Shown here in pieces: positions 35,452-43,611 of a stretch of DNA of 64,000 nt. A program made the translations under genes and the position numbers. The stretch is from Paenibacillus endoradicis. Its GTDB lineage: Bacteria > Bacillota > Bacilli > Paenibacillales > Paenibacillaceae. Position 1 is the stretch's first letter. The number at the start of each line of letters is the position of its first letter. Below the pieces are notes generated by a model, which made no database searches, was not told where the DNA came from, and was given only the letters and a program-made list of their open reading frames with translations. Location: contig NZ_JANQBB010000010.1 in NCBI RefSeq assembly GCF_024721975.1, forward strand, positions 62,001-126,000, in the 5' to 3' direction.

Positions 35452-35621
35452 GTTCAAAAAGCGGACTGTGATAACGATGATTGGCTTTGTAGTATATTCG
35501 ACATCGAATATGAAGAGAACTTGGGAAGTCCGGTACTCGTGTACCAATTACGTACACTGGAGTGTCCTCCTTCCTCAAGTAGCGCTCCATCTTCTCGGTT
35601 CTGAAAATCCACTTTTTGAAC
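35452..35621 (+). repeat. intergenic inverted repeat, copy D (subfamily 2, intact)
   Basis: The best-preserved copy (170 bp): it starts GTTCAAAAAGCGGACT and ends CCACTTTTTGAAC. Internal pairs include GGACT with AGTCC and GTACTCGTGTAC with TACGTACACTGG, so the whole unit can fold as an extended hairpin. It lies 8 bases behind the yvyF stop and before the flgM terminator/promoter. There is no coding potential on either strand beyond chance frames. Confidence 0.85.
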
Positions 35622-35645
35622 ATGTACTTAAATAGGATTTACTAT

Positions 35646-35672
35646 TAATAATAAATACAAAGAAGCCGATAA
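35646..35672 (+). promoter_or_regulatory. sigma-D promoter of flgM
   Basis: TAAT (35646-35649), 15 bases, GCCGATAA (35665-35672): two mismatches to the B. subtilis sigma-D consensus TAAA-N15-GCCGATAT. It shares CCGATAATACTA with the hag promoter. The -10 is also the left arm of the hairpin listed next. Confidence 0.65.
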
Positions 35673-35700
35673 TACTACTAGTAGCTTATCGGCTTTTAGT
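35663..35700 (+). terminator. terminator overlapping the flgM promoter
   Basis: AAGCCGATAA (35663-35672) pairs with TTATCGGCTT (35686-35695), extended inward by CTACT/AGTAG, followed by TTAGTTTTT. It would stop transcripts arriving from yvyF. Confidence 0.8.
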
Positions 35701-35724
35701 TTTTAGAACAATGGGGTGAGTATA

Positions 35725-35988
35725 ATGAAAATCAATGATATAAATCGTATTAATGGAATCAATAAAACATATCAAAACCAAGCAGATTTTCGTAAAGAGG
35801 ATAGAAAATCTATGGCAAAAGATGAGGTTCAAATTTCACAGGCAGCACAAGAAATGTTAGAAACTAGTCGTGTAGAAAATAGTGAGCGTACTCAATACTT
35901 AGATGAATTAAAGCAAGCTGTGCAATCCGGAAACTATTTTGTAGAGTCTGGAAAAATAGCAGAAAAGTTATTGCCTTTCTTCAAATAG
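35725..35988 (+). CDS. flgM: anti-sigma-D factor FlgM
   Basis: FlgM binds and inhibits sigma-D until the hook is complete. The 87-residue product has the family's disordered N-terminus (MKINDINRING) and the C-terminal sigma-binding helices (DEVQISQAAQEML, ERTQYLDELKQAVQSGNYFVESGKIAEKLLPFF). The start ATG 35725 follows GGGGTGAG; the upstream GTG 35716 is part of that site. A sigma-D promoter directly upstream gives negative autoregulation, as in B. subtilis. Confidence 0.95.
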   Translation: MKINDINRINGINKTYQNQADFRKEDRKSMAKDEVQISQAAQEMLETSRVENSERTQYLDELKQAVQSGNYFVESGKIAEKLLPFFK

Positions 35989-36012
35989 TATGGCGCTAGA
36001 TATGGAGGAACA

Positions 36013-36525
36013 ATGATGGAACAGTCAGCATTTCAACTTTTGATCAGTCATCTGAGACAGCTATTGCTAATCTATCGTGCCCTATTTACATTAGCAGATG
36101 AGAAAAAGAGAGCCATTATTGAAAATAATATTGAGCTCATTAATGCGCTTACCATGAAAGAGACGAAAGCGCTCAAGCCTGTCCCAGAACTTGAATCTTC
36201 GATTCGTGCTCAATTAACGAAGTTGCAAAGGGATCTAGGATTCCGTCCGAAGTTAAAGATGACATTATCCGAGATGAGCAAAATGCTAGTCATACCTGAA
36301 GAAAAACAAGAACTAGCAGATGTTCAGGTTGCAATAGCAGATATATCAACAAAGCTTAGTAAAGCCAATGAACTTAACCAACAATTAATTCAGCAGTCGT
36401 TAGAGTATGTGCATTTCTCACTAGATGTTCTATGTGGGCCTCCAGATGACGAGGTAACGTATAAGCGACCTACTGTGAACCCAGATGTGCAGAAACGAAC
36501 AGGAATATATGACACAAGAGCGTAA
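36013..36525 (+). CDS. flgN: flagellar chaperone FlgN
   Basis: The type III export chaperone for the hook-filament junction proteins FlgK and FlgL, which are encoded directly downstream. The 170-residue product is almost wholly alpha-helical with FlgN-type spacing (LLISHLRQLLLIYRALFTLADEKKRAII ... INALTMKETKALKPVPELE) and a flexible C-terminus. GGAGG at 36004-36008 fits ATG 36016 slightly better than ATG 36013. It is 24 bases after flgM. Confidence 0.9.
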   Translation: MMEQSAFQLLISHLRQLLLIYRALFTLADEKKRAIIENNIELINALTMKETKALKPVPELESSIRAQLTKLQRDLGFRPKLKMTLSEMSKMLVIPEEKQELADVQVAIADISTKLSKANELNQQLIQQSLEYVHFSLDVLCGPPDDEVTYKRPTVNPDVQKRTGIYDTRA

Positions 36526-36550
36526 AGTCGCTTAATGAAGGAGGACTATC

Positions 36551-38140
36551 ATGGTATCATCTTTTCACGGTTTAGAGACGAGTAAGCGCGCGATATTAAC
36601 TCAATCCGTTGCACTCAGTACAATAGGACATAATATTGCGAATGCATCAACGGAGGGTTATTCTCGTCAACGAGTTAATCTAATCAACGCGTCACCATTA
36701 TCTGCACCTGGATTTAACCGTATATTCACACCAGGCCAGATTGGTTCAGGGGTAGAATATTCAAGTATTACACGCATACGTGACAGTTACTTAGATATGC
36801 AATACCGTCGTGAAAATCAAGAAAAAGGTTTGAATGGTATATATAATGCCACAATGGAAGCTATTCAGACGATTATTAATGAGCCATCCGATAACGGCGT
36901 CAGTGCGGTTATGGATAAGTTTTGGAATTCACTTGAAGTAATGAATCGTGATCCTAACCTACTAAGTGCACGCGTTGACTTTATCGGTAATGCGAAGAAT
37001 ATGGCGGATACATTTAATAAAATTGGAACTTCCTTGACGACACTCGAAGGTGATATTGCTGGCAATATTGATATTAAGCTAAATGAAGCGAACAATCTTA
37101 TTGATGGCATCGCTCAATTGAATGAAACCATTCGTAAAATTGAAATGCTTGGTGATCATGCAAATGACTATCGCGATCAAAGAGATGTCCTTGTAGATAA
37201 ACTATCGAAAATTGTAGATGTACAATATACAGAAGATGCAAATGGCATGGTGAATGTGTATAGTGGCGGTGTTCAAGTTGTTAATGGTCAAGTACCAACA
37301 TCTTTATCGACTGCTGATGTTGCTAATATTACGAGTGGTGAAATTGCAGGCTACAAAAAATCACAAACGGATATTATACAAACACGTAACCAATTAGATG
37401 CGTTAGTTAATACACTGATAAATGGTAAAGTTCAAGTTACAATGCCTAACGGATATAAAACATCGACAGATATGATTGCTGATAACGATGTTACCGTGAA
37501 AGATGATAATGGTGTTGAAACAACTTACGTAGCAGGAACAACCATTCCAGCTGGATCGAAAATAACAACTAGTGCAAAGTTTACGGTAGATGGTTTCAAC
37601 GGTGTTCATAGACTGGGCTACACATTGAACTCACCTGCTGAAACAGGATTAGACTTCTTCACGTTAAAGGATCCAACACTGCCATTCTCCATAGATAATA
37701 TTCAAGTTAATCCTGAAATTCAGAAGGATACGAATAAAGTGGCCGCATCAGGCCAATATGAAATGAACGGCACGAATATGTCTACGATCAAAGGGAATAG
37801 TGATATTGCATTAGCATTAACAAGCTTACGTAATTTGAAGTTTGAGTTCCCGGCTGATATGACTTCACTGTCTACAGGTACAACAGACGACTATTTCCGC
37901 GCTTTTGTAAGTGATCTTGGAACACGTTCTAATATTGCGCTTACTAACTATAATACAAGTAGTGATTTGACAGATAATGTGGAAATTCGTAGACAGTCAA
38001 CAAGTGGCGTGCAACTGGATGAAGAAATGACGGATATGCTTCGCTTCCAACATGCATACAATGCTGCTGCACGTAATATGACAGCGGTAGATGAGATGCT
38101 CGATCGAATTATTAATAGTATGGGTCTTGTAGGTAGATAA
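36551..38140 (+). CDS. flgK: flagellar hook-associated protein 1 FlgK
   Basis: A hook-filament junction protein exported through the flagellum. The 529-residue product has the rod/hook N-terminal motif ALSTIGHNIANASTEGYSRQRVN and the long coiled N-terminal helices. A central Ser/Thr-rich domain follows, and the D0 C-terminal helix VQLDEEMTDMLRFQHAYNAAARNMTAVDEMLDRIINSMGLVGR closes it. GAAGGAGG lies upstream of ATG 36551. Length and order (flgN-flgK-flgL) match Bacillus. Confidence 0.97.
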   Translation: MVSSFHGLETSKRAILTQSVALSTIGHNIANASTEGYSRQRVNLINASPLSAPGFNRIFTPGQIGSGVEYSSITRIRDSYLDMQYRRENQEKGLNGIYNATMEAIQTIINEPSDNGVSAVMDKFWNSLEVMNRDPNLLSARVDFIGNAKNMADTFNKIGTSLTTLEGDIAGNIDIKLNEANNLIDGIAQLNETIRKIEMLGDHANDYRDQRDVLVDKLSKIVDVQYTEDANGMVNVYSGGVQVVNGQVPTSLSTADVANITSGEIAGYKKSQTDIIQTRNQLDALVNTLINGKVQVTMPNGYKTSTDMIADNDVTVKDDNGVETTYVAGTTIPAGSKITTSAKFTVDGFNGVHRLGYTLNSPAETGLDFFTLKDPTLPFSIDNIQVNPEIQKDTNKVAASGQYEMNGTNMSTIKGNSDIALALTSLRNLKFEFPADMTSLSTGTTDDYFRAFVSDLGTRSNIALTNYNTSSDLTDNVEIRRQSTSGVQLDEEMTDMLRFQHAYNAAARNMTAVDEMLDRIINSMGLVGR

Positions 38141-38233
38141 TTTACAAAAAGGTTTAGTCTATACTTTTGAAGTTACTTTTTGTTTCAAAGAAGTATCGCA
38201 GGTTGTACAACAAAAAGTTTGAGGAGGTTAATT

Positions 38234-39130
38234 ATGCGAGTTACTAGTATGATGCAAAATACGCAGTTGTTGCGTAATATTGGCCATAACAATACTAATA
38301 TATTAAATTGGCAGAATAAGCTGTCTACTGGACAGAAAATTAGTAAGCCAAGTGATGATCCTGTTGGAATCGGTTATCAAATGCGTTATACGACTGAGCT
38401 TAGTCGTAATGAGCAATATCTTGCGAATGCAAATACGGGATATGGCTGGTTAAGTCAAACAGACTCTGTATTACAACAAGCAAATGACGTATTACAACGA
38501 TTAAATACATTAGTAAATCAAGCTGCAACTGGTACAGTAGATGAAGAGATTCGCAAACAAATTTCTCTTGAAGTAAAACAACTAAGAGAACAGATGGTTA
38601 CAATTGGTAACAGTACTTATGACGGAAGATACTTATTCAATGGTCAGAAGACAGATCAGGCACCATATTCATCTGATACTGCTGCTGCTGATACAACTGA
38701 TGAAGGAATTTACTACCTTAATGTTAGCTCTTCGGTAAGTGTTGAAGTTAGTATTCCTGGAGAAACTGTGTTTGGAAAAGCAGGTGGAGATGCTTCAGAA
38801 AATATTTTTCAAATGTTTGACGATATTATTGGCTTCCTAGATGATAATAAGCAAACGGAATTATCAGGTAGCTTGTCTAATATTAGTGGTGCAATTGATC
38901 GGATATCACTAAATTTAGCTGAGGTAGGAGCCCGTACAAATCGCTTTGAATTAATCCAAAGTCGAATTGGAGATGAGAAAGTCAGCTTAACAACATTAAG
39001 ATCAGGTGTTGCTGATGTAGATATGGCTGATGCGATTATTCAATTGCAGCTACAGCAAAATGTTCTGCAAGCTTCACTGTCAGTTGGGGCTAAAGTGATG
39101 CAGATGTCATTGCTAGATTATATTCGTTAG
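38234..39130 (+). CDS. flgL: flagellar hook-associated protein 3 FlgL
   Basis: The second junction protein between hook and filament. The 298-residue product is flagellin-like: N-terminus MRVTSMMQNTQLLRNIGHN, then LSTGQKISKPSDDPVGIGYQMRYTTEL, and a C-terminal amphipathic region (IQLQLQQNVLQASLSVGAKVMQMSLLDYIR). GAGGAGG at 38221-38227 sets ATG 38234; the longer frame from 38180 has no ribosome site. The yviE gene that follows flgL in B. subtilis is absent and fliW comes next. Confidence 0.96.
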   Translation: MRVTSMMQNTQLLRNIGHNNTNILNWQNKLSTGQKISKPSDDPVGIGYQMRYTTELSRNEQYLANANTGYGWLSQTDSVLQQANDVLQRLNTLVNQAATGTVDEEIRKQISLEVKQLREQMVTIGNSTYDGRYLFNGQKTDQAPYSSDTAAADTTDEGIYYLNVSSSVSVEVSIPGETVFGKAGGDASENIFQMFDDIIGFLDDNKQTELSGSLSNISGAIDRISLNLAEVGARTNRFELIQSRIGDEKVSLTTLRSGVADVDMADAIIQLQLQQNVLQASLSVGAKVMQMSLLDYIR

Positions 39131-39153
39131 TAAGTAAAGGGAGTGCGATGTAC

Positions 39154-39606
39154 ATGGGTGAGAATACCATTTCGAATCAAGTCATAAAGAGTGACCTTTA
39201 TGGTGAAATCATAGTTGAAGATCATCAAATCTTTCATTTTGCACAAGGTATTGTGGGCTTTTCTCATCTGAAGCAATTTGCATTATTGCCTTATGAAGAT
39301 ACAGAATTGTTTATTCTGCAGTCATTTAGTGAAGATATTAGCTTATTATTATTTCCTGCTGTATACAGCGGAAATAATATTAGCTTTCGTATAGATGAAG
39401 CAACTGTTGATCAATTAGGAGTTAAAGGTGAAGCGGAATTAGCTATTTTCTATGTATTAAGATTTATTGATAATAGTCCGTTCATTAATTTAAGAGCACC
39501 TATACTAATTGTATCCAATACGCAGAAAGGATGCCAATATGTTGTCCCGGATGAGTCACTAAGCATTCGTGCACCACTGGAATTAAAAGGTGACGATGTA
39601 TGTTAG
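39154..39606 (+). CDS. fliW: flagellar assembly factor FliW
   Basis: FliW binds either flagellin or CsrA; when Hag is secreted, freed FliW sequesters CsrA and hag translation resumes. The 150-residue product has the family blocks FHFAQGIVGFSHLKQFALLP, LFILQSF and FINLRAPILIVSNTQKGCQ. AAGGGAG (39137-39143) suits ATG 39154 (10 bases) better than ATG 39148. The gene overlaps csrA by 7 bases, which suggests tight co-expression. Confidence 0.96.
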   Translation: MGENTISNQVIKSDLYGEIIVEDHQIFHFAQGIVGFSHLKQFALLPYEDTELFILQSFSEDISLLLFPAVYSGNNISFRIDEATVDQLGVKGEAELAIFYVLRFIDNSPFINLRAPILIVSNTQKGCQYVVPDESLSIRAPLELKGDDVC

Positions 39607-39851
39607 TGCTTAAGCGTAAAGTTGGAGAGGTTGTTCGGATTGCAAATGATATTGAGGTTCATATATTAGCAGTTGAGGGCGATATTATTAAGCTAGGATT
39701 TGAAGCACCAAAGCATATTCAAATTCTACGTTCTGAATTATATGATGAGATTAAAGCAGAAAATGAACAGTCAGTAATGTCTAACGATAGCAACACAAAA
39801 GAGATGCTTAAGAAGTTGAAATTTAGCAACTCAGATAAAAATAAAAATTAA
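39600..39851 (+). CDS. csrA: carbon storage regulator CsrA
   Basis: An RNA-binding translational repressor of flagellin. The 83-residue product has the conserved MLVLKRKVGEVVRIAND start and GDIIKLGFEAPKHIQILRSELYDEI with the RNA-contact Arg. It is followed by a polar C-terminal tail (about 62-83) of the kind needed for FliW interaction in Bacilli. ATG 39600 overlaps the fliW stop. Two fitting target hairpins are visible in the hag leader (42619 and 42645). Confidence 0.97.
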   Translation: MLVLKRKVGEVVRIANDIEVHILAVEGDIIKLGFEAPKHIQILRSELYDEIKAENEQSVMSNDSNTKEMLKKLKFSNSDKNKN

Positions 39852-39863
39852 GGAGGAATTACT

Positions 39864-40253
39864 GTGATTAGTTCAATCAATGGTATGGAAGGATCCTCAA
39901 TTGATTGGAGTCAGTTAAACGCATTGAAGAAGCATCCTGCTTCAGAGAATCGGTTATCTGGCTCTTCCACACAAGCCGCACAAGCTACACAAGCAGCCAA
40001 TGGAACAACATCTCAGTTATCACAACAAGACAAAGAAAAACTCTACAAGGAAGTAGAAAAAGTCAATGGGCAATTAGAGTTACAAAATCGCGCTTTACGT
40101 TTTAAGTTCAGTGATGAAGCAGAGCAATTCTACGTGGAGGTCATCGATTCACGTACAAATGAAGTTATTGATAGCATTCCAGGTAAGCATATGATTGAAT
40201 TAGCTGCTAAGTTGAAAGATATGATTGGATTCTTTATTGACGAAAAGCTGTAA
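39864..40253 (+). CDS. flaG: flagellar protein FlaG (YvyC-type)
   Basis: The 129-residue product has a variable, Ala/Thr/Gln-rich N-terminus (about 1-55) and the conserved FlaG domain: KLYKEVEKVNGQLELQNRALRFKFSDE and FYVEVIDSRTNEVIDSIP. FlaG family proteins influence filament length; the mechanism is not known. The start GTG 39864 has AAGGAGG (39850-39856). It is 12 bases after csrA. Confidence 0.92.
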   Translation: MISSINGMEGSSIDWSQLNALKKHPASENRLSGSSTQAAQATQAANGTTSQLSQQDKEKLYKEVEKVNGQLELQNRALRFKFSDEAEQFYVEVIDSRTNEVIDSIPGKHMIELAAKLKDMIGFFIDEKL

Positions 40254-40278
40254 AAATTGGTTTTAATGTTACTTTTCT

Positions 40279-40320
40279 TTTGATGCAACGTCTCTCTTTT
40301 GAGGGAGGTTGCATCGAAAA
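40279..40320 (+). other. hairpin between flaG and fliD
   Basis: TTGATGCAAC (from 40279) pairs with GTTGCATCGA (ending 40318), with an imperfect CTCTC/GAGGG inner part. It is followed by A-rich sequence, not T, so it is not a + strand terminator. A role in mRNA processing or differential stability is possible. Confidence 0.45.
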
Positions 40321-40348
40321 ACTAAACGAACAATAAGGAGTGGTTACA

Positions 40349-41740
40349 ATGGGTATTAGTATTACCGGTTTATCATCAAATCTAGATACTGCACAAATGG
40401 TTAAAGATTTAATGGCTATTGAAAAAATTCCATATACCAATCTCACTACGAAAAAAACCAATCTGCAATCCGAGCAAACGATTTTCAGGACAATTAATAC
40501 AAAATTGAATGCTTTAGAGACCGCAGCCAATGCGCTAAGATATAGCGGTGACTTTAACGTATATAAAGCATCAAGCTCTGATGCAACGATTCTTAAAGCA
40601 ACAGCATCGACTAACGCAGCAACTGGTTCTTACAATATAAATGTTGATAAGCTAGCAACATCCGCTTCTGCGAGTATTAAAGGTATTAGTGGAGCAGGTT
40701 CAGATTGGGCGACTAGTCTTACAGGATTATCAATTGGTGGTAAAACGATAGATTTATCGGCTGCATTCGATGGTGTAACGTTAACGAATAACAAAGAAGC
40801 ACTTACCGCATTAACTAATTATATTAATAAAAACAGTGGCACACTAAATGTTAAAGCTGAATTAGTGAAAACAGACGATTCCGATAATTATGCATTTTCT
40901 ATAACATCTACAACGACTGGTAAACAAACTTCATTTGATATGAATGTATCTGGTGTGACAATTGATACGGCAAATAAAAAAGTTTCACTTGGGCAAAATG
41001 CAGAATTTACTATGAATGGTGTATCTGTTACGAGATCTTCTAATACATTTGATGACCTAATAAGTGGTGTTAGTGTTACACTAACTAAAAAAGGTGAAAG
41101 TACACTAGATGTTAAGCAAGATACGGCTAGCATTACTTCTAAAATTGATGCCTTTGTTACTGCATACAACGATTTATTAGTTTTAGTAAAGGATAACCTA
41201 GCGAAACCTACAACCGAAGGAAAAATGAATCCTTTGCAAGGAGATACTTTACTGAAGAGCATTAGCAGTCAAATGTATAATATGTTTACAGCTACAGTTA
41301 ACTCTAACAGTAGCTTGAAGTCTATGGCTGATATCGGTCTGACGATTGATAAAGGTATAACAACCGCATCTGGTATGACTGGGAAAATTACGTTTGATAA
41401 AGAAAAGTTTGCTACTGCACTTGAATCAAATTCATCTGAAGTTTCTAAGTTATTCTCTAATGGCGATGAAGCTAACAAAGGTATTGCACTCAATATTGCC
41501 AACACAATTCGTAGTAATTATACATCGACGGTAACAGGTATTCTCAATGTTAAAATAACTGGTTACGATTCAGAAATTAAAATGGTAGATGACCGTCTTT
41601 CTGCGATGGATACTAAACTTGAAATGAGAGAGGCTAGGATTAAGTTGCAATTTAGTAATATGGAAACAATGCTTTCTTCATTGAAAAATGAACAAAATTG
41701 GCTTACGTCTCAATTTGAAGCATTAACAAAGTCTAAATAG
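40349..41740 (+). CDS. fliD: flagellar filament cap protein FliD
   Basis: FliD caps the filament tip and inserts flagellin subunits. The 463-residue product begins MGISITGLSSNLDTAQMVKDLMAIEKIP, the FliD N-terminal signature. A central beta-rich D2/D3 region follows, and the C-terminal coiled region contains YDSEIKMVDDRLSAMDTKL and the late SMLSS-like SNMETMLSSLKNEQNWLTSQF. AAGGAG (40335-40340) sets ATG 40349. fliS and fliT, its export partners, follow. Confidence 0.96.
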   Translation: MGISITGLSSNLDTAQMVKDLMAIEKIPYTNLTTKKTNLQSEQTIFRTINTKLNALETAANALRYSGDFNVYKASSSDATILKATASTNAATGSYNINVDKLATSASASIKGISGAGSDWATSLTGLSIGGKTIDLSAAFDGVTLTNNKEALTALTNYINKNSGTLNVKAELVKTDDSDNYAFSITSTTTGKQTSFDMNVSGVTIDTANKKVSLGQNAEFTMNGVSVTRSSNTFDDLISGVSVTLTKKGESTLDVKQDTASITSKIDAFVTAYNDLLVLVKDNLAKPTTEGKMNPLQGDTLLKSISSQMYNMFTATVNSNSSLKSMADIGLTIDKGITTASGMTGKITFDKEKFATALESNSSEVSKLFSNGDEANKGIALNIANTIRSNYTSTVTGILNVKITGYDSEIKMVDDRLSAMDTKLEMREARIKLQFSNMETMLSSLKNEQNWLTSQFEALTKSK

Positions 41741-41772
41741 TAATTTATTAAGAATAGGGGATGAAGGGTATA

Positions 41773-42165
41773 ATGATCTCGAACTTTAACGGATATCAAG
41801 CCTACCAAAAAAACAAATATGAGACAGCTTCTCCTCACCGATTAATTACAATGCTCTATGATGGTGTGATTCGCTTTGCTAATCAAGCTATCAGTCAAAT
41901 AGAAAGTAATAATATTGAAGGAACAAACCAAGCGGTAAAACGCATGCAGGATATTGTGTACGAGTTAATTGCTTGCCTTAATTTTAATGAAGGCAAAGAC
42001 ATTGCGGTGCAACTGAATTCACTCTATATGTATGTAATTGATCTTTCTATTCGTAGCAATATAGAAAAAAACGTAGAACCATTACAACAGGCAATTGCAA
42101 TTATTATCGATATTAAAGCTTCCTGGGAACAAATTGGTAAGGAAGTGACAATGAATAATGGGTAG
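41773..42165 (+). CDS. fliS: flagellin chaperone FliS
   Basis: FliS binds the C-terminus of flagellin for export and takes part in FliW/CsrA control in B. subtilis. The 130-residue helical protein has the signature YQAYQKNKYETASPHRLITMLYDGVIRFANQA. ATG 41773 begins close to the conserved motif and follows GAAGGG; ATG 41761 has no spacing to a ribosome site. It overlaps fliT by 8 bases. Confidence 0.96.
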   Translation: MISNFNGYQAYQKNKYETASPHRLITMLYDGVIRFANQAISQIESNNIEGTNQAVKRMQDIVYELIACLNFNEGKDIAVQLNSLYMYVIDLSIRSNIEKNVEPLQQAIAIIIDIKASWEQIGKEVTMNNG

Positions 42166-42556
42166 TATAAGTGAGAAACTATTACAAAGCTATTGCGAGC
42201 TAGTTGCCCTTCTCCAAGAGCAACTTAGCATTGCCAAGATGGAGCGATTTGATGATCAACTCGATCAAATTAACCAGTTAGAATTGCAAAAGCTACCTCA
42301 TACGGCAACTATTAATGTGATTAGAGCGGATTCCTCCGACTACGATACCATTACGCAGAGTCATTTAACGGAGTTAACTAACTATATTGAAGAGCTTCAA
42401 CGATTGAATCAGCAATTACAAGATATTATAAATAGCTGGTATAGTGACAATTCTATTTCAATGAAGCAAGTTTCCTCGCACCGCCGTACACTTCAATCCT
42501 ATGGTGGCGTCAATTATAGTGATGTAATCTCGTATTTTATTGATGACAAAAAATAA
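42158..42556 (+). CDS. fliT: flagellar protein FliT-like
   Basis: The 132-residue helical protein overlaps the fliS stop, which is the usual position of the FliD chaperone FliT. The sequence is poorly conserved (LLQSYCELVALLQEQLSIAKMERFDDQLDQINQLE near the N-terminus), so the call rests on position, size and helicity. The transcription unit has no clear terminator before the hag promoter. Confidence 0.75.
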   Translation: MGSISEKLLQSYCELVALLQEQLSIAKMERFDDQLDQINQLELQKLPHTATINVIRADSSDYDTITQSHLTELTNYIEELQRLNQQLQDIINSWYSDNSISMKQVSSHRRTLQSYGGVNYSDVISYFIDDKK

Positions 42557-42580
42557 TTTTATTTATTTCTGAAAATCTAT

Positions 42581-42607
42581 TAACTATTAGTAGATTTGAT
42601 CCGATAA
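42581..42607 (+). promoter_or_regulatory. sigma-D promoter of hag
   Basis: TAAC (42581-42584), 15 bases, TCCGATAA (42600-42607). It matches the sigma-D consensus except for one base in the -35 and two in the -10, and it shares CCGATAATACTA with the flgM promoter. Confidence 0.8.
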
Positions 42608-42618
42608 TACTATTGTGA

Positions 42619-42632
42619 CCACAAGGATGTGG
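42619..42632 (+). promoter_or_regulatory. CsrA binding site BS1 in the hag leader
   Basis: CCACAAGGATGTGG: a 5-bp stem presenting AGGA in the loop. Its core ACAAGGATGT matches the CsrA SELEX consensus (RUACARGGAUGU) almost perfectly. Flanking GTG/CAC extends the stem. Confidence 0.85.
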
Positions 42633-42644
42633 CACTAAAAACCT

Positions 42645-42659
42645 ATCATGGAGGATGAT
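42645..42659 (+). promoter_or_regulatory. CsrA binding site BS2 covering the hag ribosome site
   Basis: ATCATGGAGGATGAT: a 5-bp stem with the ribosome site GGAGG in the loop, 5 bases before ATG 42664. CsrA bound here would block translation start, as in B. subtilis hag. Confidence 0.85.
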
Positions 42660-42663
42660 AATT

Positions 42664-43473
42664 ATGTTTATTAACACTAACGTAGGTGCTCTAAACGCGC
42701 ACCGTAACCTTACTGCAAACAACACAGCAATGAACAAAACGATGGAAAAACTTTCTTCTGGATACCGCATCAACCGTGCAGCTGATGATGCTGCTGGTCT
42801 TGCAATCTCTGAAAAAATGCGTTTCCAAATCAATGGTTTGAACCAAGCACAACGTAACGCTCAAGATGGTATCTCTTTGATCCAAACTGCTGAGGGTGCG
42901 CTTACTGAGGTTCATTCTATGCTACAACGTATCAATACACTTGCTAACCAAGCAGTAAACGGTACGTACCAAGATACTGATCGTGAACAAATTCAACTAG
43001 AAGTTGATGAGTTGGTAAAAGAGATTGATAACATTGCAAGTAAAACAACTTTCAATGGTACTAATCTTCTAAATGCTGCTGGTACTGTAAACTTCCAAAT
43101 CGGTAGTGAGTCTGGCGATACTATTTCTGTATCACTTGCAGATATGGCTACTGCCGCTCTAGGTGTTGATGCTGTAGATGTTGGTACTTCAGCAGGTGCA
43201 GCAGCAGCAATTACTTCTGTTAAAGCAGCAATTAGTACTGTATCTAACCAACGTGCAACATTCGGTGCTGTTCAAAACCGTCTTGAGCACACAATTAACA
43301 ACCTTGGCGTAAACGCTGAGAACCTTTCTGCTGCACAATCTCGTATTCGTGACGCTGATATGGCTTCTGAAATGACTTCATTCACTAAAAATCAAATCCT
43401 AGTTCAAGCTGGTACTTCTATGCTTGCACAAGCTAACTCTGTACCACAAAACGTTCTTAAACTTCTTGGATAA
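42664..43473 (+). CDS. hag: flagellin
   Basis: The filament subunit, exported through the flagellum. The 269-residue product has the N-terminal D0/D1 signature (MFINTNVGALNAHRNLTANN, LSSGYRINRAADDAAGLAISEKM) and the C-terminal one (SRIRDADMASEMTSFTKNQILVQAGTSMLAQANSVPQNVLKLLG). The variable middle is short (about 175-200, Ala/Thr/Ser-rich), so glycosylation sites would be few and near residues 150-200. Codon use is strongly biased as in a very highly expressed gene. GGAGG lies within the CsrA site BS2. In B. subtilis hag precedes flaG-fliD-fliS-fliT; here it follows them and borders the glycosylation genes. Confidence 0.98.
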   Translation: MFINTNVGALNAHRNLTANNTAMNKTMEKLSSGYRINRAADDAAGLAISEKMRFQINGLNQAQRNAQDGISLIQTAEGALTEVHSMLQRINTLANQAVNGTYQDTDREQIQLEVDELVKEIDNIASKTTFNGTNLLNAAGTVNFQIGSESGDTISVSLADMATAALGVDAVDVGTSAGAAAAITSVKAAISTVSNQRATFGAVQNRLEHTINNLGVNAENLSAAQSRIRDADMASEMTSFTKNQILVQAGTSMLAQANSVPQNVLKLLG

Positions 43474-43504
43474 TATTAATTAATTATATTAATCGAGAAA
43501 AAGT

Positions 43505-43533
43505 AAAGGCTGCCCTCGGGTAGCCTTTATTTG
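43505..43533 (+). terminator. terminator after hag
   Basis: A 10-bp stem AAAGGCTGCC/GGTAGCCTTT with one G-T pair and a CTCG loop, then TATTTG. It makes hag monocistronic. Confidence 0.85.
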
Positions 43534-43555
43534 TTCATTCATAATTTAGCTTTTA

Positions 43556-43577
43556 AAACCGATATATATAGTATAAT
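43556..43577 (+). promoter_or_regulatory. possible promoter of the glycosylation island
   Basis: ACCGATAT (43558-43565) resembles a sigma-D -10, but the -35 spacing is off (TAAT is 12 bases away). TATAAT (43572-43577) is a perfect sigma-A -10 with weak -35. One of them probably starts the island transcript. Confidence 0.35.
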
Positions 43578-43611
43578 TATTGAAAATAGAGACTCTAATA
43601 GAGGTGTTATG

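Noticed and set aside
40279..40320. Terminator between flaG and fliD
   Set aside because: The stem is good, but it is followed by A-rich rather than T-rich sequence on the + strand, so it is listed only as a hairpin.
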